Assembly: GCA_900540985.1 (NCBI GenBank)
Contig: UQIC01000001.1
Span: forward strand, 1-64,000
DNA length: 64,000 nucleotides
Reading direction: 5' to 3'
Origin: an uncultured Collinsella sp.
GTDB taxonomy: Bacteria > Actinomycetota > Coriobacteriia > Coriobacteriales > Coriobacteriaceae
The position numbers and the translations under genes are program-made. This document shows positions 41,936 to 50,482 of this stretch, piece after piece (position 1 is the stretch's first letter; every line of letters starts with the position of its first letter). The notes under the pieces were generated by a model. The model searched no databases. It saw nothing but the letters and a program-made list of their open reading frames with translations, and was not told the DNA's origin.

Positions 41936-43309
41936 ATGGACATAACCATCTCCCTTATCACCACCCTCGTTTTGACCCTCATCAACGGCTACTTCTCTAT
42001 GTCCGAGATGGCGCTCACCACGGCCAAGCGCGCCGTGCTGGAGCACGAGGCCGAGGAAGGCGACAAGCGCGCCGAGCGTGCCATTAAGCTGGCTGCCAAC
42101 TCCGACCAGCTGCTCGCCACCATCCAGGTCGCCATCACGCTCGTGGGCTTCGCCTCGTCCGCCGTCGCCTCGACGAGTCTGTCCGACCCGCTCGCCACGT
42201 GGCTCATGAGCTTTGGCATCGCGCCGCTCTCCGCCATCGCGCGCGGCCTGGCGCCGGTCATCATCACCGTCGCGGTCGCCTTCGTGTCCATCGTGATCGG
42301 CGAGCTTGTGCCCAAGCGCATCGGCCTGGCCAACGCCGAAGGCGTGTCCAAGCAGGTCGTGGGGCCGTTGTCGTTTTTCCAAAAGATCGCTCGTCCGCTC
42401 GTGTGGCTGACCGGCGCTTGCTCCGATGGCCTGGCCCGCATCCTGCGCATCAAGAGTGCCGACGACCGTCAGAACGTCTCGGAAGAAGAGATCAAGTACA
42501 TGGTCTCGGAGCAGGACGACCTGCTCGACGAGGAAAAGCGCATGATCCACGAGATCTTCGACCTGGGCGACACCGTTGCCCGCGAGGTCATGGTGCCGCG
42601 CGTGGACACCACCATGTGCGAGGACGACGAGACGGTCGCCGACGTGCTGTCCACCATGCGCCAGACCGGCTTCAGCCGCATCCCCGTCTATCACGAGGAT
42701 CCCGACAACGTCGCCGGCATCGCGCACATCAAGGACCTGATCCAACCCGCGCTCGACGGCAAGGGTGACCAGCCCATCGCCGGTTTTTTGCGCGACGCCA
42801 CCTTTGTGCCCGACACCAAGGATATCCTGCCGCTGCTGTCCGAGATGCAGACCTCGCACGACCAGATCGTGGTGGTTGTGGACGAGTACGGCGGCACGGC
42901 CGGCATCATCACCATCGAGGACATCGTCGAGGAGATCGTCGGCGAGATCGAGGACGAGTTCGACCCCGACAACAAGTATCTCACGCGCCTTTCGCGCCGC
43001 GAGTGGCTCGTTGATGGGCGTTTTTCGTGCGATGACGCGATTGAGCTTGGTTGGCCGCTTGAGGAAAGCGATGATTATGAGACCATCGCCGGCTGGATTT
43101 TGGAGCTTTGCGACTCGGTGCCCGACATCGGAGAGGTGTTTGAGGTTGCGGGGTACAAGTTTAAAGTGCAGTCGATGCGTGGCCAGCGCATCTCGCTCAT
43201 TCGCGTGATTGCTCCGGCCGAAACCGATAAAAAGGATTCCGAGTCTTCGGTAGACGAGCCGACGACGTCGGGTGCGGGTTCCGCGAATCCGCACGACGGC
43301 GACGAGTAG
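41936..43309 (+). CDS. HlyC/CorC (CNNM-type) transporter-like protein
   Basis: A 457-residue protein with the CNNM/DUF21 membrane domain (1-190), a pair of CBS domains (about 205-325; VMVPRVDTTMCEDDETVAD, VVVVDEYGGTAGIITIEDIVEEIVGEI) and a C-terminal CorC/HlyC domain. The family is linked to Mg2+/Co2+ export. The Ser/Asp/Glu-rich tail ends HDGDE. The frame is open upstream, but MDITISLITTLVLTLINGYFSMSEMAL at 41936 is the conserved start; the TTGGAGG site is further away than normal (about 15 bases). With the Mg2+ import pair at 47-50 kb, this suggests active Mg2+ homeostasis. Confidence 0.92.
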   Translation: MDITISLITTLVLTLINGYFSMSEMALTTAKRAVLEHEAEEGDKRAERAIKLAANSDQLLATIQVAITLVGFASSAVASTSLSDPLATWLMSFGIAPLSAIARGLAPVIITVAVAFVSIVIGELVPKRIGLANAEGVSKQVVGPLSFFQKIARPLVWLTGACSDGLARILRIKSADDRQNVSEEEIKYMVSEQDDLLDEEKRMIHEIFDLGDTVAREVMVPRVDTTMCEDDETVADVLSTMRQTGFSRIPVYHEDPDNVAGIAHIKDLIQPALDGKGDQPIAGFLRDATFVPDTKDILPLLSEMQTSHDQIVVVVDEYGGTAGIITIEDIVEEIVGEIEDEFDPDNKYLTRLSRREWLVDGRFSCDDAIELGWPLEESDDYETIAGWILELCDSVPDIGEVFEVAGYKFKVQSMRGQRISLIRVIAPAETDKKDSESSVDEPTTSGAGSANPHDGDE

Positions 43310-43333
43310 GACAAGGAAGAGTAGGGGAGAGTT

Positions 43334-44167
43334 ATGGCAGGCCTGTTCAACATCCTTAAGGTCACCGTCAGCGAGGACAAGATCTGCGCGCACGTGCTGG
43401 TGAACCCCGGCATGCCGCTCATGACCTCGGAGGATATCGAGGCTACGGCGCGCGTGTATTACCTGGTGCCGGCGATTGCCAAGCACCTGTGCCTGGGTGA
43501 TTCCGGTCGCGAGTTCCAGGACTGCATGGGCCAGACCGAGCTTTGCCATCTGCTTGAGCACGTGACGGTTGAGCTCATGAACGAGACCGGGCTTGCCGGC
43601 AGCATCTCGTGCGGCCGCACGCGCGTAAGCGAGCACGACGAGCGCGTTTTTGAGGTTGAGCTTTCGTGCCCCGACGACGCGCTGGCCATCGGTGCGCTGT
43701 CTTCGGCCACCTTTATGATGGACTGGGCCTATCTGCACGCCGACCAGCCTGCCCCCGACGTGGAGGGCACGGTCGCGGGCCTGCGCAACCTGGTGCTGGG
43801 CATGCGCGCCGAGGCCGAGGGCAAGGATCCTCACAAGGCCGTCGCCGCTGCGAACGGCGAAGATGCTGCCGAGGACGAGGGCGCTGACGAGGGCGATGTG
43901 CCGGTCGACGCCGAGCCCGTTGCCGATGCGACCGCCGAGCCTGTTCCCACCGAGCCCCAGGGTGTCCCCAACTTTGACGACGAGCCCCAGGTGGCGATTG
44001 ATACCGAGGGTGCGGTTGCCGAGAACCACGAGGCCTCCGCTGCCGTCTTTGGCGGTGCGGCGACGGTTCCGGCAGGACCTGCGCATGAGGGCGGCCTGCC
44101 GCTCGTGGACGGCGCCGGCGAGGACCCGGGTGCCACGGTGGCCATGCCGGCTATGCCCCAGGAGTAG
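43334..44167 (+). CDS. Stand-alone cyanophycin-synthetase N-domain-like protein
   Basis: This 277-residue protein is not annotated easily. Residues about 35-140 resemble the N-terminal domain of cyanophycin synthetase CphA: LVPAIAKHLCLGD matches the LPGLxxHxCS region, the central TELCHLLEHVTVELMNETG matches the GHVIEHVALELQxLAG motif, and SISCGRTRVSEHDERVFEVELS matches FGRTR...Y.VVxxY. CphA's ATP-grasp and Mur-ligase domains are absent. The C-terminal half (170-277) is acidic, Ala/Pro/Val-rich and probably disordered. The start has GGAGAG upstream. It follows the CorC-like gene by 24 bases. The family link is my inference from motif spacing. Confidence 0.6.
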   Translation: MAGLFNILKVTVSEDKICAHVLVNPGMPLMTSEDIEATARVYYLVPAIAKHLCLGDSGREFQDCMGQTELCHLLEHVTVELMNETGLAGSISCGRTRVSEHDERVFEVELSCPDDALAIGALSSATFMMDWAYLHADQPAPDVEGTVAGLRNLVLGMRAEAEGKDPHKAVAAANGEDAAEDEGADEGDVPVDAEPVADATAEPVPTEPQGVPNFDDEPQVAIDTEGAVAENHEASAAVFGGAATVPAGPAHEGGLPLVDGAGEDPGATVAMPAMPQE

Positions 44168-44246
44168 GCCTACGCGTTTATCACCATCACGTACCTGCGC
44201 CTTTGCCGTACGCAGATGAGCGGAGCGGCAAGTGATGCGCTGCGGG

Positions 44247-44252
44247 TATAAT
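44247..44252 (+). promoter_or_regulatory. -10 box upstream of ytxH-like gene
   Basis: A perfect TATAAT 52 bases before the start codon. No good -35 hexamer is at the expected distance. Confidence 0.45.
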
Positions 44253-44303
44253 GGACAGCATTCAAACGGTGGGCACCGACGTGCCCGCAGGAGAGGAATG
44301 ATC

Positions 44304-44693
44304 ATGGGTAAGACTTTCAGCTTTGTCTCCGGCGCACTTTTTGGTGCCGCTGCCGGCGCTATTGTCGGCGTTGCTCTGGCCCCGCGCTCGGGCGCCGAGA
44401 CCCGCGCCATGGCTGCCGATATCGCCAACGACGCCTGGGACAATATGCGCGACACCTACGAGCACAGCGCCGAGGAGGCCCGTGCTGCGGTGAATGACTT
44501 TGGCCCGATGGTCGACGCCAAGACCGACGACCTGCGCGCCAAGGTCGACCTGGCCCGCGAGCGCATGGACCAGCTGCGCGAGCAGCTCAACGACGCCATT
44601 TCGGGCGGCAACGTGACGCCTGCCGCCGACGTCGTGGTCGAGAACGCCGTCGAGGCCGACACCGAGGCCGCGGAGCCTTCGACCGAGGCATAA
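44304..44693 (+). CDS. YtxH-like stress protein
   Basis: A 129-residue protein with the YtxH signature at its N-terminus: a Gly/Ala-rich hydrophobic segment GALFGAAAGAIVGVALAPRSGAETRA, followed by an amphipathic, charged helix (AEEARAAVNDFGPMVDAKTDDLRAKVDLARERM). Homologues in Gram-positives are general-stress or envelope-associated, with no known enzymatic function. AGGAGAGG precedes ATG 44304. The stop overlaps the next start (TAATG). Confidence 0.8.
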   Translation: MGKTFSFVSGALFGAAAGAIVGVALAPRSGAETRAMAADIANDAWDNMRDTYEHSAEEARAAVNDFGPMVDAKTDDLRAKVDLARERMDQLREQLNDAISGGNVTPAADVVVENAVEADTEAAEPSTEA

Positions 44694-45448
44694 TGCGCGC
44701 CGGGGATTTTGTCGGCGCCAAGATCTATCGCAAGCCTACCGAGGATAAGCGCACCAAAAAAGACGGCACGCCGCGCAGCCCTAAAAAGCTCGGCAAGATT
44801 CACTTTCCGGTCTTTACCCCGGGCGGCACGCGCGTGGTGGGCTTTATGGTTCGCCAGTCCGATATCGCGGGTATGATCGAGCGCCCTGATCGATTTGTGG
44901 CGCTCGATGCTATTGGCGTCTACGAGGGCGCCATCGCGGTTGACGACGTCAAGGACACGTACGATGCCGCGGCGGCCAAGCGTCTCGACATCAACCTGGA
45001 CGATTGCATTATCTGGGTTGGCATGGACGTGCGCACGGAGTCGGGCGATGTCGTGGGCTATTGCTCGGATGTGGAGTTCAAGCCGCGTTCGGGTGTCGTG
45101 CAGACGTTCTACGTGACCGCCGGCACCGCTTCGAGTGTGCTGGTGGGCGACACGCAGATGCCGCCGACGATGCTGCGCGGTTATGCAGACGGCGCGATGA
45201 TCGTTTCGGACGAGGTCAAGTCAATCGGGTATTCGGGCGGCGTCGCTGCAAAGGCTGCCGAGGCAAGCGTCGTGGTGGGCGATAAGGTCAAGAAGGGCGC
45301 CAAGGTGCTCGATGACAAGGGTTCGGTCGCCGTGGACAAGGGCAGCCGCGCACTGGGCAAGCAGCTCGGCAAGACGCGCGGTATGTTCAAGGCCTTTAAG
45401 GACGAATATCAAAAGGCGAGCGGGGGCTCGTCAAAAGCTGGCAAATAG
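44693..45448 (+). CDS. PRC-barrel domain protein
   Basis: A 251-residue protein with a PRC-barrel-like beta domain (about 5-110: AGDFVGAKIYRKPTED ... VGFMVRQSDIAG) and a second barrel-like part (VRTESGDVVGYCSDVEFKPRSGVV). The C-terminal ~70 residues are Lys/Ala-rich and probably helical. It is co-transcribed and coupled with the ytxH-like gene. PRC barrels occur in photosynthetic reaction centres and RimM and often bind proteins or RNA; no enzyme role is evident. Confidence 0.8.
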   Translation: MRAGDFVGAKIYRKPTEDKRTKKDGTPRSPKKLGKIHFPVFTPGGTRVVGFMVRQSDIAGMIERPDRFVALDAIGVYEGAIAVDDVKDTYDAAAAKRLDINLDDCIIWVGMDVRTESGDVVGYCSDVEFKPRSGVVQTFYVTAGTASSVLVGDTQMPPTMLRGYADGAMIVSDEVKSIGYSGGVAAKAAEASVVVGDKVKKGAKVLDDKGSVAVDKGSRALGKQLGKTRGMFKAFKDEYQKASGGSSKAGK

Positions 45449-45471
45449 CGACGTACCAAATGATGGGAGGC

Positions 45472-45497
45472 GAGCCGGAGACCTGTTGCTCCGGCTC
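45472..45497 (+). terminator. Hairpin after PRC-barrel gene
   Basis: GAGCCGGA and TCCGGCTC form an 8-base stem around a ten-base loop, 24 bases after the stop codon. The T tract is weak. Confidence 0.6.
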
Positions 45498-45520
45498 GCT
45501 GTGTTTATGGGGGAGGGCAC

Positions 45521-46927
45521 ATGCGCCAAAACGGATCTAACTTAAACGGGCGCTCGGGTGCGCGTCCGACGGCGCGCCGCGACCTGGGGCAGCTGCCCAG
45601 CGGTCAGCGCAAGCGTCACCGTAAGCCCGGCGCGATGTACCTCAACCATAGCCGCGGGTTTAGCGATCGCAGTGCGCGCATCGGCAACGGCCGTACGCCC
45701 CGTCGTTCGTCTCGCCTGCCCTATGCGCTCATCGCCGTGGGTTGCGCGCTCGTGCTGTTTATCGCTGCCGTCGTGGGCTACGTCAACCGCAGCGTGGACG
45801 TGGAGCTCAACGGGCAAAAGACCGCGGTGCGCGTGGGCTCTACGTTGCAGAATCTCATCGACGACCAGGAGTTGACTGACACCTACGACGCAGGAGACCT
45901 GCTGGCCGTCGATGACAGCGTGCTCAAGCGCCATGGGGGCGAAAAGCTGTCGGTGAAGGTCGACGGCAAGCGCGTGAAGCAGGGCAAATGGGATAGCCGT
46001 GAACTTGAGGGCGGCGAGAAGGTGACGGTCAAGGATGGCCGTAACACCTACGAGAAGCACGAGGTTCAGGCTACGGTTATCGAGCCCAAGCTCAAGGTCG
46101 AGGGCACGGGCGCTATCGAGTATGTGCAGACGTGGGGTGTCCAGGGCCGCTCCGAGGTGTGGGTTGGTGAGCAGTCGGGCAAGACGCAGGATCGCGGCGA
46201 GGTTGTGCCCGCCACCGATTGCGTTGTTGCGTGCGCCAGCGTGGCGCCCAAGGGCAACAAAAAGTACGTGGCGCTGACGTTTGACGAGGGTCCGAGCGGC
46301 GCCACCAAACAGATCTTGCAGGTGCTCAAGGAAAAGGGCGTCACCGCGACGTTCTTCCTTTCGGGCGATGCGGCCGAGGCCTCGCCTGCCACGGCCAAGG
46401 CGATTGTCGACGCCGGGTGCGAGATCGGATCCAACAGCTACAGCGACGATTCGCTCAAGGGTCAGGACCGTGAGGCGGTACGCGAGCAGATCACGAAAGG
46501 CACCGATGCGATTAAGTCGGCGACCGGCGTGAAGACGATGCTGCTGCGTGCTCCCTACGCTGCCTTTGACGAGCAAAACTGGATTGATGCGATGGACCTG
46601 GTCTCCGCCGTGGTCTCGTGGAATATTGACTCGGGCGACTGGCTGCTCAACGGTGTCGACGAGCAGGTCTCGACGGTGCTCGATTCGGTGACGCCGGGCA
46701 ATATCGTGCTGCTCACCGATAGAGACGAATGCGCCGAGCAGACGCTCGAGGCGCTGCCGCAGATTATCGACGGCCTCATTGCCGACGGCTACAAGATCGT
46801 GACGCTCAGCGACCTGGTCAAGACGGACACGGCATTGAGCAAAAAGCTCACCTCGCTGACGAAGGTCACCATGCCCAAGGACGCCGTGTTCCCCCAACTT
46901 GCCGAGGACGAAGATACCACAGAGTAG
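45521..46927 (+). CDS. NodB-fold protein with lost metal ligands
   Basis: A 468-residue anchored protein: Arg/Gly-rich cytoplasmic N-terminus (1-65), one helix (YALIAVGCALVLFIAAVVGYV), a DUF348-like domain (DVELNGQKTAVRVGSTLQNLIDDQ), a linker, then a polysaccharide-deacetylase fold (250-455). The catalytic motifs are changed: TFDDGP is TFDEGP, the metal-binding HxxxH loop (GxHTxxH) reads GSNSYSD so both His are gone, the RPPY(G) motif reads RAPYAAF, and the late His motif reads LLTDRDE. Known NodB deacetylases need these residues for the zinc site, so peptidoglycan deacetylation is unlikely. It may bind glycan. The stop codon TAG lies in a repeat module. Confidence 0.8.
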   Translation: MRQNGSNLNGRSGARPTARRDLGQLPSGQRKRHRKPGAMYLNHSRGFSDRSARIGNGRTPRRSSRLPYALIAVGCALVLFIAAVVGYVNRSVDVELNGQKTAVRVGSTLQNLIDDQELTDTYDAGDLLAVDDSVLKRHGGEKLSVKVDGKRVKQGKWDSRELEGGEKVTVKDGRNTYEKHEVQATVIEPKLKVEGTGAIEYVQTWGVQGRSEVWVGEQSGKTQDRGEVVPATDCVVACASVAPKGNKKYVALTFDEGPSGATKQILQVLKEKGVTATFFLSGDAAEASPATAKAIVDAGCEIGSNSYSDDSLKGQDREAVREQITKGTDAIKSATGVKTMLLRAPYAAFDEQNWIDAMDLVSAVVSWNIDSGDWLLNGVDEQVSTVLDSVTPGNIVLLTDRDECAEQTLEALPQIIDGLIADGYKIVTLSDLVKTDTALSKKLTSLTKVTMPKDAVFPQLAEDEDTTE

Positions 46928-46965
46928 TCATTGGGTAGTCATTTAAGAACGTCCCCAATGACTAT
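46925..46965 (+). repeat. Repeat module at the stop codon of the NodB-fold gene
   Basis: TAGTCATTGGG followed by TAGTCATTTAAGAACGTCCC... (46937 onward). It is the third occurrence of the family in the window; its first TAG ends the preceding gene. Confidence 0.75.
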
Positions 46966-47062
46966 GTCACGGATGCGTCAGTGTTTGGTATGCCTGCAAT
47001 GTGCAGCGCATAAATTCGATGCCGCAGCGCGATGCTGATGCTATAGTTACTGCGGTTAATGA

Positions 47063-47119
47063 GGGTCAAGAGAAAGGTTACAGGTGAAATCCAAACCTCG
47101 ACCATACAGTCGATGACCC
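47063..47119 (+). ncRNA. Candidate three-way-junction RNA in mgtE leader
   Basis: Three nested stems fit together: GGGTCA (47063-47068) with TGACCC (47114-47119), AGGTT (47075-47079) with AACCT (47094-47098), and CGAC (47099-47102) with GTCG (47109-47112). A further stem, CCCCATGCA / TGCACGGGG, follows directly (47117-47147). It does not match the consensus of the M-box Mg2+ riboswitch that I can recall. A cis-regulatory element is an inference from position and pairing. Confidence 0.4.
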
Positions 47120-47203
47120 CATGCAGGTGCTTTTTGCGCATGCACGGGGTGTAAGCGTCGAGCGGCGTGCCGCCCGCGCATGCGTATACATATCCAGAAG
47201 CCC

Positions 47204-47232
47204 CCGGACGCCGCACATGCGGCCGCGTCCGG
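47204..47232 (+). promoter_or_regulatory. Hairpin next to the Shine-Dalgarno site in the mgtE leader
   Basis: CCGGACGC (47204-47211) pairs with GCGTCCGG (47225-47232). The 3' arm runs into GGAGGA (47231-47236), so folding could mask it. That site serves ATG 47240, a ten-codon frame (stop 47270-47272) overlapping the first codons of mgtE in another frame. Confidence 0.45.
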
Positions 47233-47255
47233 AGGAATAATGATGGGGAGCACCA

Positions 47256-49100
47256 TTGAATTATCTGAGTGAGATGCTCAAACTGCCGGTCTTGGACGTC
47301 GATGGCGAAAAGCTCGGCGTTGTGAACGATTTTGGCATTGCTACCGGCGAAGTTTTTCCACACGTGACGTCGCTCGCGTTCCGCGGACCCGGCAAGACGC
47401 CGTTTATGATCAGCTGGCGCAAATGGGTCGACCGTATCGACGAGACGGGTGTACACCTTAAGACGTCGGCCACCGAAATTCGTTTTTCGTACCTGCAGCC
47501 GACCGAACTCCTGCTCGCCCGCGACGTGCTCAACAAGCAGATCGTCGACACGCAGGGCATGAAGGTCGTGCGCGTAAACGACATCAAGTTTTCCATGTCG
47601 GGCGAAAATCAGCTGCGCCTGCTGGGCGCCGAAGTGGGCGCCCGCGGTCTGCTACGCGCGATCAGCCCCGCACTCGAGCATATCGTCGAGGGCTTTATGA
47701 AGCACCTGGGCAAGCCGCTCAGTGAGGACATCATCGCTTGGTCCTACATGGACCTGCTCGATCGCTCGACCAAGAACATTCAACTCTCGGTGTCGCACAA
47801 GACGCTTGGCGAGCTGCATCCTGCCGACATCGCCGACATTATCGAGCAGCTCGACCCGCGCCTACGTGCGCAGGTGTTTGCGCAGCTCGATACTGCCCAG
47901 GCCGCCGAGGCCATCTCGGAGTTCGATGATGACGAGCTCATGACCGAGATGCTCGAGGGCCTGTCCGATACGGACGCATCGTCGATGCTGGCCATGATGG
48001 ACCCGGACGACGCCGCCGACCTGATCGACGAGCTCGATTACGAGAAGGCCGAGAAGCTCCTGCGCCTGATGGGCGTCAAGGAGGAGAAGGCGATTCGTAA
48101 CCTGCTGGGGTATGAGGACAACACCGCCGGCCGCATCATGACCTCGGAGTTTGTCTCCCTGCCCGCCACGGCAACGGTCGGCGATGCCATCGAGGCGATT
48201 CGCAAACTCGATGAGGACTTCGAGAGTGTCTATTACGTCTATACCGAGGATCCGAGCGGCATGCTCACCGGCGTGCTCTCGCTGCGCACGTTGATCGTGG
48301 CCGACCGCGACGCCACGCTGGGCCAGCTCGCATATCGCGATCTGGTCTACGTGTCGCCCGACGAGGACCAGGAAGACGTGACGGACGAGATGACCAAGTA
48401 CGACCTGGTTGCCATCCCTGTCTGCGACGAGAACCGTCATATCTTGGGTATCGTAACCTTCGACGACGCCATGGACGTTATCGCTGAGGAGCATCAGGAG
48501 GACCTGCAGATCGCCGGTGTCGGCTCGGGCGATAGCGCGTCGGATGACTCGACGAACGTACTCAGCTGGTTCGTGCATCGTCAGTACTGGGTCGTCGTGT
48601 GGGGCATCGCCTCGTGCATTATGGCGACCGTGCTGGGAACGGCGCTCGGCTCCGCGCATCTGGTGGTGTTCCCCATGTGCGCCATGCCGCTCGTGCTGCT
48701 TGCTGCCTCGCGCATGGTGTCGTTCGTCAAGAACTACTTCCTCGAGTACGACGGCCACGACGACGAGCCCAAACCGTACCTGGGATTCTTCTTCCAGAGC
48801 ACGGGTATGGGCCTGATCCTTTCGCTCGTGACCTACCTGTGCGCGCAGCTGGTGCGCACCGCTGCATTCCCCGATGCGTCCATGTTTGAGGAGCAACTCT
48901 TTACCGGGTGTTTTAATATCGCTGCTATCATTTGCCTGGTTGGCAACATGAGTGCCGTGATTTACCTGATGGTGCTGTTCTGGCGTGACGAGCATGACCT
49001 CAACACGTCGGGCACCGCCATGAACGTTATTGCCGTCATGATCTCGTGTGTGGCGTATTGCGCCGCTGCGGTGCTGCTCACCATGTCGGTCATGGGTTAG
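47256..49100 (+). CDS. MgtE-like magnesium sensor/transporter with N-terminal PRC barrels
   Basis: A 614-residue protein. N-terminal PRC-barrel-like region (1-155: YLSEMLKLPVLDVDGEKLGVV), MgtE_N helical domain (about 185-290, HPADIADIIEQL..DDDELMTEML..DPDDAADLIDEL), a CBS pair (about 290-420) and five C-terminal hydrophobic helices. The acidic Mg2+-sensing N/CBS surface is conserved, but the membrane part lacks recognisable MgtE pore motifs. It may be a regulator or a divergent channel. The start is TTG 47256 (GGGGAG upstream; conserved LSE lies between it and the next ATG 47274). It is followed after eight bases by an NRAMP-type transporter. Confidence 0.85.
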   Translation: MNYLSEMLKLPVLDVDGEKLGVVNDFGIATGEVFPHVTSLAFRGPGKTPFMISWRKWVDRIDETGVHLKTSATEIRFSYLQPTELLLARDVLNKQIVDTQGMKVVRVNDIKFSMSGENQLRLLGAEVGARGLLRAISPALEHIVEGFMKHLGKPLSEDIIAWSYMDLLDRSTKNIQLSVSHKTLGELHPADIADIIEQLDPRLRAQVFAQLDTAQAAEAISEFDDDELMTEMLEGLSDTDASSMLAMMDPDDAADLIDELDYEKAEKLLRLMGVKEEKAIRNLLGYEDNTAGRIMTSEFVSLPATATVGDAIEAIRKLDEDFESVYYVYTEDPSGMLTGVLSLRTLIVADRDATLGQLAYRDLVYVSPDEDQEDVTDEMTKYDLVAIPVCDENRHILGIVTFDDAMDVIAEEHQEDLQIAGVGSGDSASDDSTNVLSWFVHRQYWVVVWGIASCIMATVLGTALGSAHLVVFPMCAMPLVLLAASRMVSFVKNYFLEYDGHDDEPKPYLGFFFQSTGMGLILSLVTYLCAQLVRTAAFPDASMFEEQLFTGCFNIAAIICLVGNMSAVIYLMVLFWRDEHDLNTSGTAMNVIAVMISCVAYCAAAVLLTMSVMG

Positions 49101-49108
49101 GTGGTCGC

Positions 49109-50371
49109 GTGCAAAATACCAAGCAAAAGTCGGGCACCAAGCAAAAGTTGACCATCGCGGCCATCTTTGGCGCTATGGGTCCCGGTCTGCTGGCGGCGCT
49201 TTCGGGCAATGACGCCGGCGGCATTGCAACGTATTCCAGCGCGGGCGCCAGCTATGGCTACAAGATGCTCTGGATGCTTCCCGTCATGACCGTGCTGCTT
49301 ATCGTGACGCAGGAGACCGCGGCGCGCTGCGGCTGCGTCACGGGCAAGGGCCTGGCATCGCTCATTCGCGAGCGCTTTGGCGTGCGCAAGAGTGTACTTG
49401 CTATGGCGGCGCTGTTGATCGCCAACACGGCTGTGACCATTTCGGAGTTTGCGGGCATCGCCAGCGGCCTTGCTCTCTTTGGCGTGCCGGCGAGCATCTC
49501 GGTGCCGTTGGTGGCGCTGCTGGTGTGGATGCTTACCATGTCGGGTAGTTTCCAGCGCATCGAGAAGATTTTGCTGCTGGTGAGCTGCGTGTTCGTGACC
49601 TATGTCGTCGCTGCATTTATGGCTGGCCCCAACTGGGGTGAGGTCGCGGTCGACTTGGTCGTGCCTAACATTCAAAATGACCCCAGCTACGTGTCGCTCG
49701 TGGTCGCAACGATCGGTACCACCATCGCGCCGTGGATGATCTTCTTGGCGCAGAACAACGTGGTCGATAAGAACGCGGGCGAGGACGATATCGTGCTGCA
49801 GCGCATCGATACCGTGAGCGGCTCGCTTGCCGCCGATGTCATTGCCGGCTTTATTATCATCACGACCGGTACGGTGTTGTTCCCGGCGGGTATTCAGATA
49901 AGCGATGCCGCCGATGCTGCCCGCGCGTTGGAGCCTATTGCGGGTCAGTGGTCCACGGTACTGTTTGCCTCGGGCCTGGTCGCGGCGAGCTTCTTGGCCG
50001 CCTGCGTGCTGCCGGGCGTTACGTCGAGCGCTATCTGTGAGGCATTTGGCTGGGAGCGCGGTGCCGACCGCAGCTGGGACGAGGCCCCGGTCTATCGCGG
50101 CACCATTACGGCCATCATCGGTATCTCTGCCGTGCTGGTGCTTATGCCCGGCGTCGATCTGTTCCAGATTATGATGACCTCTCAGGTCATCAATGGCGTG
50201 CTACTGCCCGTGGTTCTGGTGTTCCAGGTGGTTATTGCCGCTGACCGTCACATTATGGGTGCTAACCGCAACGGCCGCGTGTGGAACGTGCTTACTTGGG
50301 CGACTATCGCCGTGATTACGGTGCTCACGGTCGTCATGTTTGTCCTGCAGGCGATGGGCTACAGCGCTTAG
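49109..50371 (+). CDS. NRAMP-related Mg2+ transporter (NRMT type)
   Basis: A 420-residue membrane protein of the SLC11/NRAMP fold with eleven or so helices. The metal-site motifs are not those of Mn/Fe transporters: helix 1 reads LSGNDAGGIAT instead of IDPGNxAT, and helix 6 reads GTTIAPWMIF instead of xxxMPHN, so the soft Met ligand is missing. This is the pattern of NRAMP-related magnesium transporters, whose characterised member is from Eggerthella lenta, a relative. The start is taken as GTG 49109, eight bases after the MgtE-like stop; the Shine-Dalgarno site is weak, so coupling is probable. Confidence 0.88.
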   Translation: MQNTKQKSGTKQKLTIAAIFGAMGPGLLAALSGNDAGGIATYSSAGASYGYKMLWMLPVMTVLLIVTQETAARCGCVTGKGLASLIRERFGVRKSVLAMAALLIANTAVTISEFAGIASGLALFGVPASISVPLVALLVWMLTMSGSFQRIEKILLLVSCVFVTYVVAAFMAGPNWGEVAVDLVVPNIQNDPSYVSLVVATIGTTIAPWMIFLAQNNVVDKNAGEDDIVLQRIDTVSGSLAADVIAGFIIITTGTVLFPAGIQISDAADAARALEPIAGQWSTVLFASGLVAASFLAACVLPGVTSSAICEAFGWERGADRSWDEAPVYRGTITAIIGISAVLVLMPGVDLFQIMMTSQVINGVLLPVVLVFQVVIAADRHIMGANRNGRVWNVLTWATIAVITVLTVVMFVLQAMGYSA

Positions 50372-50390
50372 CGCCCACTTTTGCTTCCGA

Positions 50391-50425
50391 ACAGGCCGCA
50401 GCGATGGACTGCGGCCTGTTTTTTT
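50391..50425 (+). terminator. Terminator of the Mg2+ operon
   Basis: ACAGGCCGCAG pairs with CTGCGGCCTGT around a short loop, followed by seven T. Confidence 0.93.
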
Positions 50426-50482
50426 GCCCACGACCTCTTGGGGCCGGCTCGAAAAGAGTGATTTTGGGTTGTTTGCTGCAGG

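Noticed and set aside
41894..44455. 853-codon minus-strand frame
   Set aside because: Antisense of the CorC-like and CphA-N-like genes, which have clear motifs and start sites on the plus strand.
46966..47255. M-box (ykoK) magnesium riboswitch
   Set aside because: Some short words look similar, but their order and spacing do not fit the consensus; reported as an unidentified structured leader instead.
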